Below are positions 1-5,116 of a stretch of DNA of 6,135 bases, piece after piece. Location of the stretch: assembly GCA_900547835.1 (NCBI GenBank), contig URIJ01000125.1, forward strand, positions 1-6,135, written 5' to 3'. The notes beneath the pieces were generated by a model. The model worked only from the letters and a program-made list of their open reading frames with translations. It searched no databases and was not told where the DNA came from. The stretch's first letter is position 1; every line of letters starts with the position of its first letter. The position numbers were made by a program, and so were the translations under genes. The stretch is from an uncultured Collinsella sp. (GTDB lineage: Bacteria > Actinomycetota > Coriobacteriia > Coriobacteriales > Coriobacteriaceae).

Positions 1-611
1 ATGGTCGTGGGTTTTATTGCACGCCACATGAGGAAATGGCGATGGAATGGGCATGCCGGACCGAGGCCGATGGCATTGCGAATCGATACGAACTCAATGC
101 GGATGGCCTTTCAGTTTTGGATTTGGAGTCCGGCGATTATTCAATTCTCAACTGGCTTGCGATTTTGGCCGACAACAGGGAATTCAATGTCTCGACGCCG
201 TTGGCGCGCGAAGGGCTTCGTTATTTACTCGATAACTATCTGATTGACATTTCTTCATATGACATCATCCGGGGCTATCGTGCTGACGACTCATATTTTT
301 CGTTCGCAAGACAGTTTGTCAGCGGCATGATTTCGCTCAGGCAGCTGCAGCGCATTATGCGTTTAGGAGATTTGGGTATCCAATATGCGCTCATGAGCGA
401 GAGTGCGTTTTCGGCAATTACATTTTGCGATTGGAAGCAGGCAACCGGCTCCGAATACTATCCCAAGCGTTTTAAGCGAGAGCAGAACGCGCGATGCAAG
501 TACTTGGACACAGTAAATGGATTCGACGCTGAGGGCGTCTACATTAGGGATTTAATGGCAGGGAGGGTTGATTTAGATGATCCAAGTGTTAACGGATTGT
601 GGGCCGAGTAG
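1..611 (+). CDS. DUF3990-type ADP-ribosyltransferase-like protein, 5' partial
   Basis: The reading frame is open from the first complete codon at position 3 to a TAG at 609-611, giving 202 residues; the true start lies outside the window. The visible protein opens with GRGFYCTPHEEMAMEWA, which matches the G-x-GFY-x-T strand and following helix typical of DUF3990 proteins. Further on, around residues 125-136, GIQYALMSESAF resembles the conserved Q-x-x-L-x-S-E-x-AF segment near the end of that family. From established knowledge DUF3990 belongs to the ADP-ribosyltransferase-like fold group and often sits beside DUF3791 or helix-turn-helix genes in toxin-antitoxin-like loci. The N-terminal strand that would carry the first NAD-binding residue is cut off, so activity cannot be judged. 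The gene overlaps the next one by 35 bases, which suggests translational coupling. The family call is from motif recall; toxin function is inferred. Internal ATGs at 36 and 42 are within the domain and are unlikely starts. Confidence 0.8.
   Translation, partial: GRGFYCTPHEEMAMEWACRTEADGIANRYELNADGLSVLDLESGDYSILNWLAILADNREFNVSTPLAREGLRYLLDNYLIDISSYDIIRGYRADDSYFSFARQFVSGMISLRQLQRIMRLGDLGIQYALMSESAFSAITFCDWKQATGSEYYPKRFKREQNARCKYLDTVNGFDAEGVYIRDLMAGRVDLDDPSVNGLWAE
561..566 (+). promoter_or_regulatory. Ribosome binding site for the helix-turn-helix gene
   Basis: GGGAGG lies 10 bases before the ATG at 577, inside the 3' end of the upstream toxin-like gene. It supports 577 as the start over the next in-frame ATG at 643. 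Confidence 0.65.
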
Positions 612-1275
612 AACATATCCCGTCTATTATCTTGAGGACGCAATGAACAACCTCGGCGACTGCTTCGACTATGCCGTGAACGATTATGGAGCAGAAGGAT
701 CAGAAGTCGCTGAACTCTTTTGCCTGAGCGGCGTAGCCCGCGAGTTTGAGCGTGGCAACGCATGGGTAGTATCGGGAAAATCGGGCGTGGAGTTGTTTGC
801 GCTCATTGCTGAAAGGTCTGGCTATCAATCGGGGTCGATGCCTGATCGTGCCTATCGATTTGAGAAGACGCCGGAATACTGGGCAGGCTGGATATTGGCA
901 TACCTGCAGTGGCGTCTAGGAGAGTCGTTCGAAGACCTGTTGCATGTTGTTCCCTTTGATGAGCTCTGCGGCATGTATTACCCCTGGCATGAAGCCTCGG
1001 AAGAGCGCGTGGCGCGTCTTGTTTGCGACATGGCGAAGAAAACGTCTCGCCAAACCAAACTGGCGCTAGCAAGAAAGAGGCTCAAGAAAACCCAACAAGA
1101 CCTGGCATACGAATCGGGTGTGTCACTCCGCTCAATCCAAATGTACGAGCAGCGCCAGAGAAACATCAATGAAGCTTCGGTAACAAGCGTAAGAGCCATA
1201 GCAAAAGCCCTCCACTGCAACATCGAAGATCTCCTAGAGCCAGTCTTCGAATACAAAGAAACCAGCGCCGCCTAA
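577..1275 (+). CDS. Two-part regulator with C-terminal Xre-type helix-turn-helix (antitoxin-like partner of DUF3990 gene)
   Basis: This 232-residue protein has two conserved parts. The N-terminal part carries YYLEDAMNNLGDCFDYAVND (residues 17-36), then FERGNAWVVSGKSGVEL (57-73) and EYWAGWILAYLQW (100-112). I recall this pattern from Firmicutes and Actinobacteria proteins encoded next to DUF3990/DUF3791 genes. The C-terminal part (about 160-219) is a clear Xre/Cro-like DNA-binding domain: LARKRLKKTQQDLAYESGVS followed by LRSIQMYEQRQRNI and ALHCNIEDLLEP. There is no signal peptide or membrane segment, so it should act in the cytoplasm. The 35-base overlap with the upstream toxin-like gene and the GGGAGG site within that gene suggest co-translation. 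By analogy it may bind and neutralise the partner and repress the operon, but this is inference. The helix-turn-helix is certain at domain level; the antitoxin role is plausible, not shown. Confidence 0.85.
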   Translation: MIQVLTDCGPSRTYPVYYLEDAMNNLGDCFDYAVNDYGAEGSEVAELFCLSGVAREFERGNAWVVSGKSGVELFALIAERSGYQSGSMPDRAYRFEKTPEYWAGWILAYLQWRLGESFEDLLHVVPFDELCGMYYPWHEASEERVARLVCDMAKKTSRQTKLALARKRLKKTQQDLAYESGVSLRSIQMYEQRQRNINEASVTSVRAIAKALHCNIEDLLEPVFEYKETSAA

Positions 1276-1412
1276 ACCAATATATTGCCAAGGTTTGTAT
1301 CTAGTAAGCGCTCCTTACCAGCAAGAGTCCCTACCAATAGATAGCGGCTTAAAGGGCCGAAATCGTATGAATGGCATTGCGACTTCCAAATGGGTGACTG
1401 CTGCTTGAAAAG
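1276..1412. other. Gene-free convergent spacer
   Basis: Between the helix-turn-helix gene and the terminator-like hairpin I see no convincing gene, tRNA or promoter. The only local structure is a weak 5-bp hairpin, GTAAG at 1304-1308 with CTTAC at 1314-1318, which has no T-run after it. No intrinsic terminator for the + strand pair was found here. Confidence 0.5.
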
Positions 1413-1443
1413 CTATAGAAATAGGGGCCGATTTAACGGCCCC
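1413..1443 (-). terminator. Likely intrinsic terminator of the exported-protein operon
   Basis: A perfect 7-bp stem GGGGCCG/CGGCCCC (1424-1430 with 1437-1443) encloses a 6-base loop, ATTTAA. Read on the minus strand it is followed by TATTTCTATAG, moderately T-rich. Read on the + strand it is followed by AAGCATCGC, which is not T-rich. It therefore fits better as the end of the minus-strand pair, 35 bases past the small membrane gene's stop. It could act weakly in both directions for the convergent genes. Confidence 0.5.
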
Positions 1444-1477
1444 AAGCATCGCATAAATGGCATATACGTTTTATCAA

Positions 1478-1582
1478 CTATTTCTTGTTTTTAACCCATT
1501 TGCAGATACGCCAAATAAGCACTCCGACGAGAATCCAAACGAGAGCGATCATAATGTCTGAGCGTGCAGGAATTGGGATCAT
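1478..1582 (-). CDS. Small single-span membrane peptide, 34 residues
   Basis: A short minus-strand frame runs from ATG at 1582 to TAG at 1478-1480. The first half begins MIPIPARSD, followed by a hydrophobic run IMIALVWILVGVLIW (residues 10-24) that fits one membrane-spanning helix. The tail RICKWVKNKK is strongly basic, which predicts that the C-terminus stays in the cytoplasm. GAGGAAG at 1587-1593 lies 4 bases before the ATG and is a good ribosome binding site. The gene begins 24 bases after the stop of the exported-protein gene on the same strand, so the two are probably co-transcribed. I do not recognise the family. Possibilities are a small membrane partner or immunity-like protein for the exported protein, or a toxin-like peptide of the kind with one helix and a lysine-rich end. 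A chance ORF is possible, but the ribosome site, spacing and coherent membrane topology argue for a real gene. Confidence 0.6.
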   Translation of the reverse strand: MIPIPARSDIMIALVWILVGVLIWRICKWVKNKK

Positions 1583-1586
1583 TGAA

Positions 1587-1593
1587 CTTCCTC
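1587..1593 (-). promoter_or_regulatory. Ribosome binding site of the small membrane peptide gene
   Basis: GAGGAAG on the minus strand is followed by TTCA and then the ATG at 1582. It lies inside the 24-base gap after the preceding stop codon, and it is the main support that this very short gene is translated. Confidence 0.6.
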
Positions 1594-1606
1594 AATTGAT
1601 GTGAGT

Positions 1607-2122
1607 CTAGTTTGCATAGGTGTGGAGCGTGCTGCCTTCCATGGTCGCTTGCAACACGGCGATACCGGACGTCATCCCCATCGATTCATAGTTGAGTCGA
1701 TATGTCGCCTGTTTCGAGTTCCATATAAAGGACTCGTTAGTTACCGTACAGCCGATAGTCGTATAGTTTTGTCCCCAAGCGCTGGTAATGAGCGAGTTCG
1801 CTATCTTGATCTTGAATTCGCGATAAATAAAAGGATTGTTGTAATAGATAGTCCAAGTTCCAGATGCGTTGTTGTAGTAACTGTCCCATATCAGGCTGGG
1901 TTCATTGGTTTTTTTAATTCCTATTACTGCAACGGTCCCATCCTTAAGCTTGAGTTGATGAGACTGCTCGGGACCTTTCGTTAAATCAAAATCTTGGGTT
2001 GCGCCAGAAATTGCGACAGCATCGCTTTCTGCAGCATAAGCAGTCGAAGGGCTAAACGAGAAACATATCGGTAATATCAAAAGTATCGAGAGGAAAAACG
2101 AAGCTTTGAGTGTGCGTAACAC
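1607..2122 (-). CDS. Exported protein of unknown function, possibly DUF5626-like
   Basis: This 171-residue protein begins with a typical Sec signal peptide: basic MLRTLK, a hydrophobic core FFLSILLILPICFSF, and a probable cleavage site after STAYA near residue 30. The mature part (about 140 residues) looks beta-rich, with FDLTKGPEQSHQLKLKDGT, a pair of YYNN motifs around GTWTIYYNN, then SLITSAWGQNY and YESMGMTSGIAVLQATMEG. The TKG...Q opening and the late 'T.GIA.L' strand remind me of DUF5626 proteins from Gram-positive bacteria, but this is weak recall. I chose the GTG at 2122 because GGAGGTGG lies 5 bases before it; the ATG at 2137 would add five residues and has no ribosome site, since the Shine-Dalgarno would then be coding sequence. 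There is no sortase motif, lipobox or C-terminal anchor, so release into the wall or medium is expected. A 34-residue membrane peptide gene follows after 24 bases. Function unknown. Confidence 0.75.
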   Translation of the reverse strand: MLRTLKASFFLSILLILPICFSFSPSTAYAAESDAVAISGATQDFDLTKGPEQSHQLKLKDGTVAVIGIKKTNEPSLIWDSYYNNASGTWTIYYNNPFIYREFKIKIANSLITSAWGQNYTTIGCTVTNESFIWNSKQATYRLNYESMGMTSGIAVLQATMEGSTLHTYAN

Positions 2123-2127
2123 TTTGA

Positions 2128-2135
2128 CCACCTCC
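2128..2135 (-). promoter_or_regulatory. Ribosome binding site that fixes a GTG start at 2122
   Basis: GGAGGTGG on the minus strand is 5 bases before GTG at 2122 and directly follows the AT of the upstream in-frame ATG at 2137. This overlap makes the ATG an unlikely start. Confidence 0.7.
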
Positions 2136-2139
2136 ATAC

Positions 2140-2184
2140 TGCGATGCCTAGTTAAATAGTAGCATAGATAAACAGTTTATTATG
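2140..2184 (-). promoter_or_regulatory. Probable promoter with operator-like dyad of the exported-protein operon
   Basis: This AT-rich stretch lies just upstream of the exported-protein gene. On the minus strand it holds an extended -10-like TGCTACTAT, with no good -35 at the right distance. Just upstream of that is a 13-base perfect inverted repeat, ATAAAC-A-GTTTAT on the + strand (2168-2180), placed where a repressor or activator could sit. The promoter call rests on position and AT-richness more than on matches to consensus. Confidence 0.35.
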
Positions 2185-2232
2185 TAACCTAAAAAGCCCC
2201 TATCTGCCCGGCGCCCCTTCAAAGCGTGGGTC

Positions 2233-2418
2233 CCTGTAGACATCCTCAGCAAGGTAGGCGCAGGGACGGTCGGGATGTTCCCTCAAAATCATTCCGCAGC
2301 GCGAAGGCCCCTTGTCCGTCGCTCCGTAGGAGCAGGACAAGGGGCCTTCATGCGCGAGGACGATTTTGAGGGAACATCCCGACCGTCCCGGACAGGTATA
2401 TGGGGGGGTGTCTACAGG
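2233..2418. repeat. 186-base nested long inverted repeat overlapping the thrB stop codon
   Basis: Three sets of perfect arms are nested around one centre. The outer arms are 10 bases (2233-2242 with 2409-2418, CCTGTAGACA and its complement). The middle arms are 28 of 28 bases (2263-2290 with 2362-2389). The inner arms are 15 of 15 bases (2303-2317 with 2335-2349), with a 5-bp apex stem GCTCC/GGAGC (2321-2325 with 2329-2333). Between the middle and inner stems lie two 12-base unpaired sides of equal length. An alternative 7-bp hairpin GTCCCTG/CAGGGAC (2230-2236 with 2261-2267) competes on the left. There is no T-run on either side, so it is not an ordinary intrinsic terminator. The right outer arm contains the thrB stop codon. 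It has no coding capacity that I would believe, and resembles a MITE-like or REP/BIME-like element. Confidence 0.85.
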
Positions 2419-3293
2419 TACTCGATTTGAGCGCCCTCGGTGTCGCACGTCAGAATGTGCGTGTCACACTTGGGGAACTGCTCACGCAGCTTGACCTGCA
2501 GGAACTTTGCCACGATGGTGTCGTCAGTCACGGCCATGAGGGTCGAGCCGGAGCCACTGATCCAGATGGTCTTGGCGCCGCCGTTAAGGCAGGTGTCGCG
2601 CACGGCGTTGTAGTCGGGAATCAGACGGCGACGATAGGGTTCCTGGATGCGGTCGTCATTGGCGGCGGCAATCAGGTCGAGGTCACCAGTCTCCAAGCCG
2701 CGCGTCATACCGGCGATGCGGCCCATCTGCCACACGGCGGTGGAGAGCGGAATCTCCTGCGGCACGACCTTGCGCGCCTCGCTCGTGTGTACCTCGTAGG
2801 GCGGAATCACGGTAATAAAACGCAGGCGATCGCTCACCTCGTAGCGCAGGCACTGGGGGAGCGAATCGGTCGGCGTAAAGGAGCAGACGGCGCCGCCCAG
2901 GATGGCGGGGGCGACGTTATCGGGATGGCCCTCGACCTCGGTGGCAATGCGCACGAGCTCAGCGCGGTCGACGGTGTGGCCTGTCAGTGCGGCGGCGGCC
3001 ATAATGCCGGCGACGACGCAGGTGGAGCTGGAGCCCAGGCCGCGGGCGACGGGAACGTCAGTCTGAATGTCGATGGCAACGGGAAAAGCCGTCTCGCCCC
3101 ATGCGGCCAGTGCATCGACAAAGCTGACGTAGACCAGGTTGTCCTCGTTTTGGAACTCTTCGGGGCAGCCCGTGATGGTGAGTTTATCGGCGCGCTCAAA
3201 GGTGAAGTGCGAGTAGAGGCTGACGGCCATGCCGAGGGTGTCGTAGCCGATGCCTAGGTTGGCGCTGGTTGCTGGGACGGTGATTTTGATCAT
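2412..3293 (-). CDS. thrB: Homoserine kinase
   Basis: The 293-residue protein is a GHMP-family kinase that transfers phosphate from ATP to L-homoserine, giving O-phosphohomoserine, the substrate of threonine synthase. All three family motifs are visible: SANLGIGYDTLG (residues 10-21), the glycine-rich ATP loop VPVARGLGSSST (80-91) and the C-terminal GGAKTIWISGSGSTLMA (238-254). EGHPDNVAPAILGG (121-134) is typical of homoserine kinases. Length is normal for the family. The ATG at 3293 is chosen because AGGAGG lies 6 bases before it and MIKITVPATSANLG is the normal N-terminus; the in-frame ATG at 3365 would add 24 low-complexity residues translated from an inverted repeat. In motif 1, I and Y replace the more common P and F, a mild variation. 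It lies downstream of thrC on the same strand but behind a strong terminator. Its stop codon lies in the outer arm of the 186-base repeat. Confidence 0.97.
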   Translation of the reverse strand: MIKITVPATSANLGIGYDTLGMAVSLYSHFTFERADKLTITGCPEEFQNEDNLVYVSFVDALAAWGETAFPVAIDIQTDVPVARGLGSSSTCVVAGIMAAAALTGHTVDRAELVRIATEVEGHPDNVAPAILGGAVCSFTPTDSLPQCLRYEVSDRLRFITVIPPYEVHTSEARKVVPQEIPLSTAVWQMGRIAGMTRGLETGDLDLIAAANDDRIQEPYRRRLIPDYNAVRDTCLNGGAKTIWISGSGSTLMAVTDDTIVAKFLQVKLREQFPKCDTHILTCDTEGAQIEYL

Positions 3294-3299
3294 GTGGGT

Positions 3300-3305
3300 C
3301 CTCCT
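3300..3305 (-). promoter_or_regulatory. Ribosome binding site of thrB
   Basis: AGGAGG on the minus strand is 6 bases before the ATG at 3293 and only 2 bases after the foot of the 112-base inverted repeat. It settles the thrB start. Confidence 0.85.
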
Positions 3306-3307
3306 GG

Positions 3308-3419
3308 GCGGGTCTGGCCGTTTAGTTCGCTGCTCGGGCAGTCCTGGCTCGCTCGGAAAGCACATTAAGTGCTTTCCGGCTCGTGCGGAACTCGCGACGA
3401 ACTAAACGGCCAGACCCGC
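3308..3419. repeat. 112-base inverted repeat in the thrB leader
   Basis: Perfect 22-base arms occupy 3308-3329 and 3398-3419 (they include GGTCTGGCCGTTTAGTTCG and its complement). An inner perfect 9-bp stem GGAAAGCAC/GTGCTTTCC (3355-3363 with 3369-3377) has a 5-base ATTAA loop. The middle sides (3330-3354 and 3378-3397) are GC-rich and only partly complementary. The element fills most of the gap between the thrC terminator and the thrB ribosome site, so the thrB transcript leader would fold into a long hairpin ending right before the Shine-Dalgarno. It is unrelated in sequence to the 186-base repeat at the other end of thrB. It may be a REP-like mobile repeat, a transcript-stabilising structure or both. 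Confidence 0.85.
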
Positions 3420-3450
3420 TCGCATGCTCGTCATCATCCCGAAAGCTAAA

Positions 3451-3482
3451 TAAAAAGAAGGTGCGCCGGCTTTCGCCGGCGC
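3451..3482 (-). terminator. Intrinsic terminator after thrC
   Basis: On the minus strand GCGCCGGC-GAAA-GCCGGCGC (3463-3482) forms a perfect 8-bp GC stem with a stable GAAA tetraloop. It is followed by ACCTTCTTTTTATTT, giving a T-run 6 bases after the stem. It starts 12 bases past the thrC stop codon, the expected place. It should separate thrC from thrB unless read-through is allowed. Confidence 0.85.
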
Positions 3483-3494
3483 TTAATGAGGGAT

Positions 3495-5012
3495 CTAGTT
3501 GGTGCTCATTCGTTTTGCTGCAGACTCGACGTAGCTTGCCATCTCGTCGACGTCGCAGACGTCTTCGAAGCGGACGGGTTTGGATTCGAGTTCGGCGAGC
3601 TGGGCCGGGGCGACCGTGTTGGTGGCCTGCTCGAGTACACGCATAGCCTCAAAATCATCCTCGGGAACGTCGAGGCCCAGGGCGTCGCAGCAGGCGCGCG
3701 GGAACTTGTAGGGGCTGGCGGTCGAAAGCAGCACGCGGGCCTTGGCGCCCTCGGTGGGGGCGACCTGCTCAAAGACGTGATAGCCGCAAGCGGTGTGCGG
3801 GTCGATCACGTAGCCGTTGGCGTCCCAGCAGCTCTTGATGGCGGCGCGGACCTCGTCCTCGCTGGCCCAGCCGCAGCCAAAGACGCTCTGAATCTTGGCC
3901 AGCAGCTCGGCGGGCACCTCGTAGCGACCCGTCTGCGCCAGCTGCTCCATAAGGCCGGCAACGAGCTCGCAGTCGCCGTCGGACAGGAAGTAGAGCATGC
4001 GCTCCAGGTTGGAGCTAATAAGGATGTCCATCGACGGCGAAATGGTCGTGAAGAACGGACGGTTGCGGTCGTAGACGCCGGTGGTCAGGAAGTCAGCGAG
4101 CACGTTGTTCTTGTCGCTGGCCACGACGAGTTTGGCGACGGGCAGACCCATGCGCTTGGCGTAGTAGCCGGCCAGGATATCGCCAAAGTTGCCGGTGGGC
4201 ACACAGAACTCTACGGCGTCGCCGGCCTCGATAGCGCCGGCGCGCAGCAGCTGCGCATAGGCGGCAAAGTAGTAGACGACCTGCGGTACCAGACGGCCGA
4301 CATTGATGGAGTTGGCGCTCGAAAGCACAGTGCCAGCGGCCTCCAGGCGCTCGGCAAGCTCCTTATCGGCAAAGATGCGCTTGACGGCGCTCTGGGCGTC
4401 GTCAAAGTTGCCGCGGATGCCGCAGACGGCGACGTTATCGCCCTCCTGCGTGGACATCTGCAGATTCTGCACGCGGCTGACTTTGCCCTCGGGATAAAAG
4501 ACGGTGATGCCCGTGCCCGGCGCGTCGGCAAAACCGGCGAGTGCGGCCTTGCCGGTGTCGCCCGACGTGGCGGTGACGATCATGATGCGCTCGGCGCCGC
4601 CGTCCTTGGCGGAAGTGCGGGCCATCAGACGGGGGAGCATCTGCAGGGCGACGTCCTTGAAGGCGCTTGTGGGGCCGCCAAAGAGCTCCATCACATAGGT
4701 CTGAGGGGCGTCAGCGCCCGGCGCAGCGTCGAGTTTGACGAGCGGCGTAACCTCCTCACTCGCGAACGTGCCGCGGTATGCCTCGTCGACACACGCCGAA
4801 ATTTCTTCGGCCGTGTAATCATTCAGTAACATTCCCAACACATCTTGAGCGATTTCAAAGTACGATTTATCTGCAAGCGAGCTGATATCGACCTGCTGGG
4901 TGCCGAGCTCGTCCGAGACAAACAAACCCCCGTCGGGAGCGATGCCGGTACGGATTGCCACCTTACTTGAGCACGATAAAGTGCGTCCTCGTGTACTATG
5001 ATAAGTTCCCAT
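3495..5012 (-). CDS. thrC: Threonine synthase
   Basis: The 505-residue protein is a PLP-dependent enzyme that converts O-phosphohomoserine to L-threonine and phosphate. The N-terminus GTYHSTRGRTLSCS with APDGGLFV (25-32) is typical of the long, E. coli/yeast-like threonine synthases that carry an N-terminal Thr_synth_N domain. FGGPTSAFKD (111-120) holds the PLP-binding lysine, Lys119. TATSGDTGKAA (147-157) and PTGNFGDILAGYYAKRMG (272-289) are conserved cofactor and phosphate-binding loops. SANSINVGRLVPQ and STASPYKFP near the C-terminus are also as expected. The ATG at 5012 is chosen because GAGGAG lies 9 bases upstream and MGTYHSTRG is the family start; the in-frame ATG at 5057 would only add 15 non-family residues. 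The gene ends just before a strong terminator and is divergent from lysC. No truncation or missing key residue was seen. Confidence 0.97.
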   Translation of the reverse strand: MGTYHSTRGRTLSCSSKVAIRTGIAPDGGLFVSDELGTQQVDISSLADKSYFEIAQDVLGMLLNDYTAEEISACVDEAYRGTFASEEVTPLVKLDAAPGADAPQTYVMELFGGPTSAFKDVALQMLPRLMARTSAKDGGAERIMIVTATSGDTGKAALAGFADAPGTGITVFYPEGKVSRVQNLQMSTQEGDNVAVCGIRGNFDDAQSAVKRIFADKELAERLEAAGTVLSSANSINVGRLVPQVVYYFAAYAQLLRAGAIEAGDAVEFCVPTGNFGDILAGYYAKRMGLPVAKLVVASDKNNVLADFLTTGVYDRNRPFFTTISPSMDILISSNLERMLYFLSDGDCELVAGLMEQLAQTGRYEVPAELLAKIQSVFGCGWASEDEVRAAIKSCWDANGYVIDPHTACGYHVFEQVAPTEGAKARVLLSTASPYKFPRACCDALGLDVPEDDFEAMRVLEQATNTVAPAQLAELESKPVRFEDVCDVDEMASYVESAAKRMSTN

Positions 5013-5116
5013 ATAACACTGCTCCTCGGATGCCTTGGTCCCAATCGGTGAAACCATGGTATCAGAGCGCGCAAAATAGGTTCGCAGAGGCTTTTTAGAA
5101 AGGTAACCTCCAGCCC
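5013..5116. promoter_or_regulatory. Divergent thrC/lysC regulatory region
   Basis: These 104 bases separate two divergent start codons, so promoters for both genes are expected here. No strong consensus boxes are visible. For thrC a weak extended -10-like TGATACCAT occurs on the minus strand. For lysC only imperfect boxes can be proposed. The thrC ribosome site GAGGAG is at 5022-5027. The lysC site AAAGG at 5099-5103 lies a rather long 13 bases before its ATG and overlaps a small palindrome, AGGT-A-ACCT (5101-5109). No T-box, lysine riboswitch or leader peptide was recognised. Confidence 0.4.

Noticed and set aside
1367..1408. 13-codon + strand frame in the convergent spacer
   Set aside because: No ribosome site and no distinctive sequence; likely chance.
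1601..1984. + strand frame opposite the exported-protein gene
   Set aside because: No ribosome site or domain; the minus-strand gene has a signal peptide and a strong ribosome site.
2233..2418. Long repeat as a CRISPR, tRNA or ordinary terminator
   Set aside because: A single inverted rather than spaced direct repeat, no cloverleaf, and no T-run on either side.
2200..2448. Minus-strand 82-codon frame across the 186-base repeat
   Set aside because: It consists mostly of the inverted repeat and the end of thrB out of frame; no ribosome site of note.
2400..3257. Long + strand open frame opposite thrB
   Set aside because: It is the antisense shadow of a GC-rich gene; thrB has all GHMP motifs and a ribosome site, whereas this frame is low-complexity Gly/Ala/Val.
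3294..3365. 24-residue N-terminal extension of ThrB
   Set aside because: It would be translated from the inverted repeat, and the family start with AGGAGG is at 3293.
3402..3437. 11-codon frame (MMTSMRAGLAV) in the thrB leader, possible attenuation peptide
   Set aside because: Only one threonine codon, no clear ribosome site, and its stop falls in the repeat arm; it does not look like a thr leader peptide.
3486..4829. 447-codon + strand open frame opposite thrC
   Set aside because: Antisense shadow of thrC; composition is repetitive Gly/Ala/Val with no family features.
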